Origin: Thermodesulfobacteriota bacterium | GTDB lineage: Bacteria; Desulfobacterota_D; UBA1144; Nemesobacterales; UBA2774 | DNA length: 64,000 bases | Direction: 5' to 3' | Assembly (NCBI GenBank): GCA_040754335.1 | Contig: JBFMCV010000001.1 | Span: 496,001 to 560,000 of the forward strand | In this document: positions 34,130 to 41,250 of the stretch, piece after piece | How positions within the stretch are numbered: the first letter of the stretch is position 1 | Layout: every line of letters begins with the position of its first letter | Notes under the pieces: model-generated | Told to the model about the DNA's origin: nothing | Databases searched by the model: none | The model's input: the letters and a program-made list of their open reading frames with translations, nothing else | Made by a program: the position numbers and the translations under genes

Positions 34130-34963
34130 ATGTTCCGTGAAGGATTCAATTGCTCTCTATACCCATATCCGAAGTACATTGTCATCATCTTGTTGTTTAA
34201 CTCCGTCTTTTGTCTGTTATCGAGCGAGACCGCGCTTAGCCAGCTGATGGAGGATATCGATACGCCGCCCGCGGTGTCGGTGCCGCCCGATGTTTTATGG
34301 GACCAGACGGCGGGCATAGCTTCTACCGACATTTCGTCCCAGGATTTTACGGACGGCGGAGGGGTGCTCGACCATTTCGATACGCGCGCTGCTGACGATT
34401 TCCAGGTGCGCGGCGGTTTCTTCTGGATCATACAAACCGTTTACGCGTTCGGCGCTTTCGACGACACCACGCCCGACATCATCGATTCGCTGAACGTGTA
34501 CTTCTTCACCGACAAGGACGGCCTGCCCGATACTCTGCATTCGCCGTGCGTATACGAGGACATACTGCCCGAAGACATCACCGTGCCCAATTTCGTGGTC
34601 GATCTCCCCTCCCCGTGCAAGCTCGAGCCCGGCATATACTGGGTATCGGTCCAGGCTAACATAGGCTTCATTCAGAACGGTCAGTGGTTCTGGCATGAAA
34701 ATTCGGTACAGAGGCTTAGCCCGTTCGTCTGGGAGAACCCCGGCGACGGCTTCGGCTCAGGATGCGTGCAGTTCACCCCCGCTCAGGCCGACTGCGGCGC
34801 CGATTCCCCCGACCTGTCGTTTCAGCTCGCCGGACTTGAGATACCGGCAGTAAGGCCGATCCCGACGCTGGGCGAGTGGGGGATGATTTTGACCTCGGTC
34901 ATACTGGGGATGATCGGAATTGGCGCTTACATTGTTATGAGGAAGAAGGCGGCTAAAGCCTGA
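34130..34963 (+). CDS. Larger secreted IPTL-CTERM protein
   Basis: 277 residues with AAGGAGG upstream. Signal peptide to about residue 35, then a beta-rich domain with the motif RAADDFQVRGGFFWIIQTV and paired cysteines (SPCVYEDI, SPCKLEP), similar in style to domains found in other surface proteins with this sorting signal. The C-terminus is RPIPTLGEWGM, a hydrophobic helix and RKK. It extends the local set of predicted exosortase H substrates to four. The DNA between it and the GNAT gene (33925-34129) is AT-rich promoter DNA. Confidence 0.82.
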   Translation: MFREGFNCSLYPYPKYIVIILLFNSVFCLLSSETALSQLMEDIDTPPAVSVPPDVLWDQTAGIASTDISSQDFTDGGGVLDHFDTRAADDFQVRGGFFWIIQTVYAFGAFDDTTPDIIDSLNVYFFTDKDGLPDTLHSPCVYEDILPEDITVPNFVVDLPSPCKLEPGIYWVSVQANIGFIQNGQWFWHENSVQRLSPFVWENPGDGFGSGCVQFTPAQADCGADSPDLSFQLAGLEIPAVRPIPTLGEWGMILTSVILGMIGIGAYIVMRKKAAKA

Positions 34964-35166
34964 CCCGCCTCCATCCGCTATCGGAAATACGACTGCGCGA
35001 AACGGCCGGAAGAGCTGAATGTTCCTTCCGCACGGCCGCGATCGTTGCATAATTTGTAGATACGCCCGGAAAGCGTGGTATTTGTCTGAATCCCTGAAAC
35101 TTTCCGCTCATCTAAAGGTTTAATTATGCTGTATGCGTATAAACTCTTAAACAGGAGGAATTAAAC

Positions 35167-35781
35167 ATGAAATTCGCAAAAGGTATTGTGGCTGTGCTTG
35201 TAGCTGTAGTCTCCCTTGTTCTCGCTGACATGAGCGAATCGCGGGCCGAGGCCGAGGCATACGCGATCGACCCCGACCACTCCCAGGTCATTTTCAAGGT
35301 TAAGCACATGGGAATAAGCACCGTCACGGGCAGGTTCGACCTGGTCGAAGGGTCGTACACGTTCGACGACAAGGACATAAGCAACTCGAGCGTGGAGACG
35401 ACCATCACCACCGCAAGCATTAATACGAACAAGCAGAAGAGGGACGACCATCTGAAATCCCCCGATTTCCTGAACGTTGAGAAATACCCGACTATAACCT
35501 TCAAGAGCAAGGAAGTAAAGAAAGGGGACGGTGAGGATTTCACCATCGTCGGCGACCTCACTATAAACGGCGTTACGAAGCATGTCGAGCTCGACGCCGA
35601 GTACGGCGGCAAGGCTACCGACCCGATGGGGAACGAGCGCACCGCGTTCACGGCCGAGACCGAGATCGACAGGAAGGACTACGGGATCACCTGGAACAAG
35701 ACGCTCGACTCGGGCGGTCTCGTCGTAGGGGACGAAGTGAAGATAGAGCTCGAGGTGGAAGGGATAAAGAAGAAGGGGTAG
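35167..35781 (+). CDS. YceI-family periplasmic protein
   Basis: 204 residues with signal peptide (1-31, ending SRAEAEA) and a strong AGGAGG ribosome site. The lipocalin-like YceI domain starts YAIDPDHSQVIFKVKHMGIS and contains TGRFDLVEGS and TFKSKEV. YceI proteins bind polyisoprenoid chains in a hydrophobic cavity; some are induced by base or osmotic stress. No isoprenoid or cytochrome gene is adjacent, so its ligand is open. Confidence 0.92.
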   Translation: MKFAKGIVAVLVAVVSLVLADMSESRAEAEAYAIDPDHSQVIFKVKHMGISTVTGRFDLVEGSYTFDDKDISNSSVETTITTASINTNKQKRDDHLKSPDFLNVEKYPTITFKSKEVKKGDGEDFTIVGDLTINGVTKHVELDAEYGGKATDPMGNERTAFTAETEIDRKDYGITWNKTLDSGGLVVGDEVKIELEVEGIKKKG

Positions 35782-35816
35782 TCGGAAAATTTAACTTGTA
35801 TGAGTTTCTAAATATC

Positions 35817-35940
35817 TGTAGGAGCGGCTTCCAGCCGCGATTATTTACGTGAGAAGCGGAAAAACTAAATCCCCCTTTTTCGAAGGGGAAAATGCTTTTA
35901 ATTCCCTCCTTTGTAAAGGAGGGTTAGGGGGGGATTTGAT
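35817..35940. repeat. REP-like element and CCCTCCTTT palindromes
   Basis: TGTAGGAGCGG...CCGCGA at 35817-35840 is followed by CCCCCTTTTT-CG-AAGGGG (35870-35889) and CCCTCCTTTG-TAAAGGAGGG (35904-35923) running into TTAGGGGGGGATTT. These are the same families as at 22.5 kb, in the same order. Confidence 0.75.
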
Positions 35941-36027
35941 TTTGGGGTATTGAAATACGCCCGTTTTGGTTTGAAAGGAAGCGGTGAGTAATTCTCATTA
36001 TCATATATGAGAGCACACCTTGTGCGC

Positions 36028-36756
36028 CTACTCGACCTTTATTTCCCCGCCGGGTTTCTCCTGAATAGCGGTTTCGGTGATGACAGCGCCGCCCGTGCCG
36101 CATATGTCCGCGGGCTCGGGGACGTTTCGTTTGACATCGACAGCCGTTTCCTTGACGGACAGTTTCTCGAGCACGAGCGAGGACTCGACCCTGACGAGGT
36201 CTCCTGTGAGGCAAGTCCTTGCACCCTCCCCTATATCCCATTCCCTGCACTTTTCCCCGCCGACCGTCTTTTCGACTCCGGGCTTGGCGCCTGTGTTCGC
36301 CATGAATTCCTTTGTGAACTCGGCAGGGTCCTTGCCCTTTATGCGCTTATATATCTCCGGGAACATCGGGTTCTTTACCTTCGTCCCAGTGTTTTTGTCG
36401 AGGTCTATCTTGATAATCCACTGCTCCCCGCCCGTGATCCTGGTTATCACCTTCTCGTTAATCCTGAAGGGATCGCCGTCCGGTATTTTCACCTCCGTCG
36501 TTTCGGTCCAGCACAGCGTCCTCCCCCACTCGCCCGAATACTCGGTCTTTTCCCCGGTGCTGTTCCCCTCGACCTTGTATTTGACCATATAGCTCTCGAG
36601 AGGGTGGTATTTCTGCTCCTGTGCATGTGAGTGGTGGGTTCCCAGAAGTATGGATACCGGGGCCAGCATGGGGAGTAGATATTTGAAGTATTGATTTAGG
36701 ATTGTTATATATCTATCAATAAATATGGAAAATATATATGTACTGAGCAGTTTCAT
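36028..36756 (-). CDS. Exported protein of unknown function
   Basis: 242 residues as read from 36756; the true start may be later (for example the ATG at 36669) because no ribosome site is clear. A hydrophobic segment ends GTHHSHAQEQK, a plausible signal-peptidase site, so the mature part starts near residue 46. The rest is a soluble domain with two cysteines (CREW, CLTG) and repeated beta-type segments resembling DUF4412-like proteins, but I cannot assign it firmly. Confidence 0.6.
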   Translation of the reverse strand: MKLLSTYIFSIFIDRYITILNQYFKYLLPMLAPVSILLGTHHSHAQEQKYHPLESYMVKYKVEGNSTGEKTEYSGEWGRTLCWTETTEVKIPDGDPFRINEKVITRITGGEQWIIKIDLDKNTGTKVKNPMFPEIYKRIKGKDPAEFTKEFMANTGAKPGVEKTVGGEKCREWDIGEGARTCLTGDLVRVESSLVLEKLSVKETAVDVKRNVPEPADICGTGGAVITETAIQEKPGGEIKVE

Positions 36757-36775
36757 GACGGGTTTCAGTATCTTG

Positions 36776-36820
36776 CTTCCTTCCCTCCTTTTGTAAAGGA
36801 GGGTCAGGGAGGATTTCCAT
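36776..36820. repeat. CCCTCCTTTT palindrome element
   Basis: CCCTCCTTTTG-TAAAGGAGGG followed by TCAGGGAGGATTT, another member of the intergenic family at 22.6 and 35.9 kb. It separates the unknown exported protein from the metallophosphoesterase. Confidence 0.7.
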
Positions 36821-36841
36821 TTATTTAATAGAATTTTCTGT

Positions 36842-37495
36842 TCAAAACTTCCTTATCTCGAGCTCGTTTATTCCGTCGGTAACGTCGAGAAAGGCGTAGG
36901 AGCGCGTGCCGAGGGGGCCCGGGTTGACTATCTTCGTCACGCCTATTACATCTATCCCGGGCGCCTCGTGGATGTGCCCTGTGAAGCAGACGAGCGGTTT
37001 ACGGCGCTCTATGTATTTCCTCACGGCCCTGCTTCCCACGTGTGTCCCGTTCGTAAGCCTGTCATTCAGCGTGCCGTACGGGGGCTGGTGGGAGACCAGT
37101 ATCTCCGGCCCTGCATCCTCGTCAGCTTCAGTCCCTTCGAATAACTCTTCGTACTCCTCCTCCGTATAGACGTTTGGCGTCGGGCTCGGACATGGGAGAG
37201 AACCTCCCGCCCCGGTGAAAGAGACCCCGTCGACGCTGACGGTTTTCCCGTGGAGGTTTATTTTCAACGAGGAGAGGTATATGTCGACCGCCTTCGTGTC
37301 GCAATTCCCGGTTACGGCGAGTATTTTCCCGTTATATTTCCCGACCGCTTCCAGCACGTCCCGCGCGTCTTTCTCGCCGCCGAATTGCGTCAGGTCGCCC
37401 GAGATTATGACGAGGTCCGCCGAGGAAAGCGCGCCTCCGATCGCGTCTACAGGTTTGATGTTCCCGTGTATGTCAGCGATGTTGATTATTTTCAT
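36842..37495 (-). CDS. Calcineurin-like metallophosphoesterase, partner of the diadenylate cyclase
   Basis: 217-residue cytoplasmic protein without signal peptide. Motifs in order: ADIHGN (D-x-H), ISGDLTQFG (GD), VTGNCDT (GNxD), VSHQPPYG (H) and TGHIHEAPG (GHxH). This is the YfcE/MPP class that hydrolyses phosphodiesters. It is 11 bases downstream of the diadenylate cyclase gene, so the two are made together. A role in degrading c-di-AMP or pApA is an inference from this pairing. Confidence 0.87.
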   Translation of the reverse strand: MKIINIADIHGNIKPVDAIGGALSSADLVIISGDLTQFGGEKDARDVLEAVGKYNGKILAVTGNCDTKAVDIYLSSLKINLHGKTVSVDGVSFTGAGGSLPCPSPTPNVYTEEEYEELFEGTEADEDAGPEILVSHQPPYGTLNDRLTNGTHVGSRAVRKYIERRKPLVCFTGHIHEAPGIDVIGVTKIVNPGPLGTRSYAFLDVTDGINELEIRKF

Positions 37496-37506
37496 ACCGC
37501 AAGCCG

Positions 37507-38112
37507 TCAGTTCCTTGTGATGACCCCTTCTTCCGTGACGGTATCGGTTACGAGCTCGTCGTTGAACTGGGCGCCGTACTGCCTCAGCATCCAGAGCTCG
37601 GGGATGATCTCCCCGACGATGGCACCGTTGTCGAATACGCGCACCATAGAGCTCTCCGAGACGACGATCGCCACGGCGTTGGTCGTCCTGGTTATCGAGG
37701 CGGCAGCCATGTGCCTGCTCCCGAGCCCGAGCGGCAGGTCGAGCCCTTCCGAAGTGGCGTCAATGTAGCGGCACGCCGAGAGCACGATACCTTCATCCGA
37801 TACTATGAACGCCCCGTCGAGCTGGGCGAGCTCCTTTACTGTATTGCGCATGCCGGGATCTCCGATGTGTCTCAGAGATTCGGGATGGCCGTAAAGAGGG
37901 TCGAGTATCATGGGGCGGGAGCGGAGGAGCGTTGAATCGGTGTCCGATATCACGAACATGGTCCCTATCTTTCTCCCTTCCCTCCCTTCCCTGGCAATCT
38001 CCATGGCGAGGTTGAGCACGCTTTTCAGGTTTTCGGGATCTACCTTGCGCTCGGGGCAGCATATGCCCGAAACGAGCCTTCTGTGAGCCTCTATCTTCTT
38101 CGCTATATCCAT
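37507..38112 (-). CDS. Diadenylate cyclase (DAC/DisA_N domain)
   Basis: 201 residues, essentially a stand-alone DAC domain with a helical N-terminus (about 1-45). DAC domains join two ATP into c-di-AMP. The DGA motif is at 99-101 (LDGAFIV) and the second motif is GSRHMAA (131-137), where RHM stands in place of the common RHR. There is no membrane segment and no DNA-binding part, so it is neither CdaA nor DisA; the layout resembles the single-domain DacZ type. Adjacent metallophosphoesterase may supply turnover. Confidence 0.87.
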   Translation of the reverse strand: MDIAKKIEAHRRLVSGICCPERKVDPENLKSVLNLAMEIAREGREGRKIGTMFVISDTDSTLLRSRPMILDPLYGHPESLRHIGDPGMRNTVKELAQLDGAFIVSDEGIVLSACRYIDATSEGLDLPLGLGSRHMAAASITRTTNAVAIVVSESSMVRVFDNGAIVGEIIPELWMLRQYGAQFNDELVTDTVTEEGVITRN

Positions 38113-38360
38113 ATAAGCACCCCTCGATCGATGTAGATTAATATAACTGATAAAGGATTCTTACGCCCGTGCGGAAAACGGCCGCTGATAATAGATTCGC
38201 TCGAACATGCTCCGCTCAAACCGGTGCTCGCGGTGATTTCGCATTTCCGCGGCGACTCGCCGTTTTTGGTGATATGTTTAGTGTTGTAATTCCAGGCCGG
38301 GAACACGGCCATGCTCCGGTTTTGCAGACTCGGAGACCATATACATAGGAGATAGAGAAT

Positions 38361-40055
38361 ATGAGCGCGGACACTCAGGTTACAGTAGGGTCGTACATCG
38401 CATCGAGGCTCGCGGAAGCGGGCGTAAGGCATTACTTCGCAGTGCCGGGCGACTATAACCTGATACTTCTTGACGAGTTTTTGAAGAACGGGGACCTCAA
38501 AATGATAAGCTGCTGCAACGAGCTCAACGCCGGATACGCAGCCGACGGGTACGCGAGAGCGAACGGCGTCGCGGCACAGGTCGTCACTTTCTCGGTCGGA
38601 GGTTTGAGCGCGCTTAACGCTATAGCCGGGGCATATGCCGAGGACCTGTCCGTGCTGATAATATCCGGCGGACCGAACACGAATTCAGAGATGGAAAACC
38701 AGGTGCTCCATCACACCTGCGGTGAGGTGCGCTACAGTTATCAGAGGGACATATTCTCCCATGCGACGGCCATGTCGGTGATCGTGAGACACCTGGAGGA
38801 CGCTCCCTATCTCATAGACAAGGCGATAGAAAAGTGTGTCTTCAGGAAGAAGCCCGTGTACCTCGAGATTCCGTGCAACCTGGCGGGGCTCAAGGTGCCA
38901 CCTCCGAAGAGGAAATATTTCCGCAAGGAACCCGTGAGCCACCCCGATGCGCTCGAAGAGGCCGTCGAGAAGGCGTCAGCGTTCCTTTCCTCGGCGGCGA
39001 AAGCCGTGCTCGTGGCGGGCGCGAAGCTCCGTCCGTTCGGCGCGGCGGAGGCTTTCAGAAAACTGGTGGACGCATCGCAATACGCCGTCGCGTCCATGCC
39101 TGAGGCTAAGGGAATCATCCCTGAAAACCATCCGGGTTATATCGGCACCTACTGGGGGCCGGTGAGCAGCCCCGGTACGGCTGAGATAGTTGAATCGGCG
39201 AACGCGTACCTCTTTGCGGGGCCCGTGTTCACGGACTACACGACGTGCGGCTTCTCGGCACTGATAAAGCCGGAAAAGCTCATCCACGCGGGGCCCGATT
39301 TCGTGAAGCTCCCCGGCGTGACGTACAGCGACATAGCGCTCTCGGACTTCCTCGAAGCGCTCGCCGGGAAGGTAAAGCCCAACGGGGCTTCCCTCTCCGC
39401 ATACAACAGGATTCGAGTCGAGCTCGCGCCCGAGCCTCCGGTGAAGAAGGACGCGCCTATAACGACGAGGAGGCTCTTTGCGCGCGTCGGGGAAATGCTC
39501 ACGTCGGGAAACACGGTTATCGCGGAAACAGGCGACTCGTGGTTCAACGCGATAAAGCTGAGGCTCCCCGAAGGGTGCGGGTTCGAGATACAGATGCAGT
39601 ACGGCTCGATCGGATGGTCGGTCGGAGCGACGCTCGGCTATACGCTCGGGAGCGCGGAAGGAAAGCGCGTCGTCACGTTCGTCGGCGACGGCTCGTTCCA
39701 GTTGACGGCGCAGGAGCTCTCTACGATGATACGCTACGGGCTCAATCCGATAATATTCCTCATCAACAACGGCGGCTATACGATTGAGGTCGAGATACAC
39801 GACGGCCCCTACAACAACATCAAGAACTGGGACTACGCGGGGCTCGTCGACGTTTTCAACGCCGGCGAGGGGAACGGGTTCGGCGTGAGGGTAAGGACGG
39901 AAGGTGAGCTCGACGAGGCTGTAAAGAAGGCCCTCTCCAATGATGGTTTGAGTTTGATCGAGGTGATGATAGACAGGGACGACTGCAGCAAGGAGCTCCT
40001 CGAATGGGGTAGCCGCGTGTCCGCCAACAACGGCCGTCCTCCCATGTGCGGGTGA
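38361..40055 (+). CDS. pdc: Pyruvate/2-oxoacid decarboxylase (TPP-dependent, PDC type)
   Basis: 564 residues. The catalytic residues of the Zymomonas/plant/fungal pyruvate decarboxylase group are present: D31 (VPGDYN), E54 ([16 protein letters not shown]) and the twin H117-H118 (LHH). The TPP motif [11 protein letters not shown] leads to [17 protein letters not shown] with the catalytic glutamate in IEV. It would convert pyruvate to acetaldehyde. Indolepyruvate or phenylpyruvate decarboxylase is the alternative. AGGAGA lies nine bases before the ATG. No alcohol dehydrogenase is adjacent. Confidence 0.88.
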   Translation: MSADTQVTVGSYIASRLAEAGVRHYFAVPGDYNLILLDEFLKNGDLKMISCCNELNAGYAADGYARANGVAAQVVTFSVGGLSALNAIAGAYAEDLSVLIISGGPNTNSEMENQVLHHTCGEVRYSYQRDIFSHATAMSVIVRHLEDAPYLIDKAIEKCVFRKKPVYLEIPCNLAGLKVPPPKRKYFRKEPVSHPDALEEAVEKASAFLSSAAKAVLVAGAKLRPFGAAEAFRKLVDASQYAVASMPEAKGIIPENHPGYIGTYWGPVSSPGTAEIVESANAYLFAGPVFTDYTTCGFSALIKPEKLIHAGPDFVKLPGVTYSDIALSDFLEALAGKVKPNGASLSAYNRIRVELAPEPPVKKDAPITTRRLFARVGEMLTSGNTVIAETGDSWFNAIKLRLPEGCGFEIQMQYGSIGWSVGATLGYTLGSAEGKRVVTFVGDGSFQLTAQELSTMIRYGLNPIIFLINNGGYTIEVEIHDGPYNNIKNWDYAGLVDVFNAGEGNGFGVRVRTEGELDEAVKKALSNDGLSLIEVMIDRDDCSKELLEWGSRVSANNGRPPMCG

Positions 40056-40452
40056 TGGGAAAAATTCAGACTAATTATTTTTTTCCTCGCGCCACGCCCG
40101 TCCTGAGCGTAGTCGAAGGGATGGCGCTCCTGCAAAAGTTAAAATCTCGGGTCTTGTAGGAGCGAGTTCCCGAATCAAGTTCGGGACAGGCCAGCCGCGA
40201 GTAATTTTTAATCCACCCTGCCGCTCCACCTTTTCCCTATGAGGAAATAAAAATGAAAAGGTGAGATGCTGAAACAAGCCTGCCCTGAACCATGTCCCGT
40301 ACTTGATACGGGATCAATTCAGGGTTCAGCGTGACTATATAGAGACGTCTGGAGACAAGGGTGGAGAGACGCACTATGTGTGAGTCGGAATGGTAATAAA
40401 GACAGCAATGCACTATTATTTTATTGATTCAAGCATCGGGAGGAGTGCAGAA
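40056..40452. repeat. Repeat-filled intergenic region
   Basis: Contains a GTCCTGAGCGTAGTCGAAGGG element (40100-40120), a compound REP-like element 40154-40199 whose centre is an extra palindrome (TCCCGAATC...TTCGGGA), and the 45-base element 40285-40329, an exact inverted copy of 27542-27586 with weaker similarity continuing on both sides. No gene is supported until the SDR start at 40453. Confidence 0.78.
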
Positions 40453-41187
40453 ATGCCTGAGAGAGTAGCTCTTGTAACAGGCGGGGCCAGGGGGATCGGC
40501 AGGGAGATAGCGCTTGCGCTCGCGGAGAGGGGGTGGTCAGTCGCAATATGCTACAGGAAGAGCAAGAAAGAAGCCGCCGAAACCGTAAAGGATATAGAAT
40601 CCAGCGGGGCCAGGGGAGTCCACTATAAGTCGGACGTGTCGAACCCCACGTCGGCGGTAGACCTGGTTAGAAAGGTCGAAGGCGAATGGGGTAGGATAGA
40701 CGCGCTCATAAACTGCGCGGGGCCCTATCACAGGGTAAACCTGCTCAAGGAGTCGGTCGAAGGCTGGCACGAGATGTTCGACAACAACCTCCACCCCGTT
40801 TTCTATCTCTCGCGCACAGTCGCCGAAGGCATGAAATCGCGCGGCTGGGGGAGGATAATCAATTTCGGCATGGCTAACGCGGATAAACTTAGCGCGCAGA
40901 CGGAGATAACGGCCCACTACATCGCCAAGGCGGGCGTGCTCATCCTCACGCGCTCGCTCGCGAGGCTCCTGGCCCCTCACGGCATAACTGTGAACGCCAT
41001 ATCTCCCGGTTTTATCTACTCCGGAAGCGCACCGATGGAGGAGCTCGAAAGCATGGTCAAGACGATACCCGCGGGATACATAGGGAGCACGAAGGACGCG
41101 GTGGACACGGCTTTGTTTCTCTTATCCGATGAGGCGCGGTACGTGAACGGGACTAATATACATCTAAGCGGCGGTTGGGGGCTTTAG
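40453..41187 (+). CDS. Short-chain dehydrogenase/reductase with altered active site
   Basis: 244 residues from the ATG at 40453, which has GGGAGGAG upstream. The cofactor motif TGGARGIG (9-16) and NCAG (87-90) are classical. At the active site, where FabG has serine the sequence reads INFGMAN, and the tyrosine region reads AHYIAK: Y156 and K159 are one residue closer than the usual YxxxK. The fold is intact, with the PG and SGGW C-terminal motifs. It may be a pteridine-reductase-like or otherwise diverged SDR; classical FabG activity looks doubtful. Confidence 0.85.
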   Translation: MPERVALVTGGARGIGREIALALAERGWSVAICYRKSKKEAAETVKDIESSGARGVHYKSDVSNPTSAVDLVRKVEGEWGRIDALINCAGPYHRVNLLKESVEGWHEMFDNNLHPVFYLSRTVAEGMKSRGWGRIINFGMANADKLSAQTEITAHYIAKAGVLILTRSLARLLAPHGITVNAISPGFIYSGSAPMEELESMVKTIPAGYIGSTKDAVDTALFLLSDEARYVNGTNIHLSGGWGL

Positions 41188-41194
41188 CAGTGAT

Positions 41195-41220
41195 AAAAAA
41201 GGGGGAACATATTGTCCCCC
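41195..41220 (-). terminator. Intrinsic terminator between convergent genes
   Basis: Read on the minus strand, GGGGGACA-ATA-TGTTCCCCC (41220-41201, one bulge) is followed by six T residues (41200-41195). It ends the phytase-like gene, whose stop is 31 bases upstream; on the plus strand it may also stop SDR transcripts. Confidence 0.8.
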
Positions 41221-41250
41221 CTCTTCTACTCGTCGTCTACTCAATTCTTC

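Noticed and set aside
36028-36756. Assignment of the exported protein to DUF4412
   Set aside because: Only general similarity (signal peptide, beta-rich, paired cysteines) was visible; not enough to name the family.
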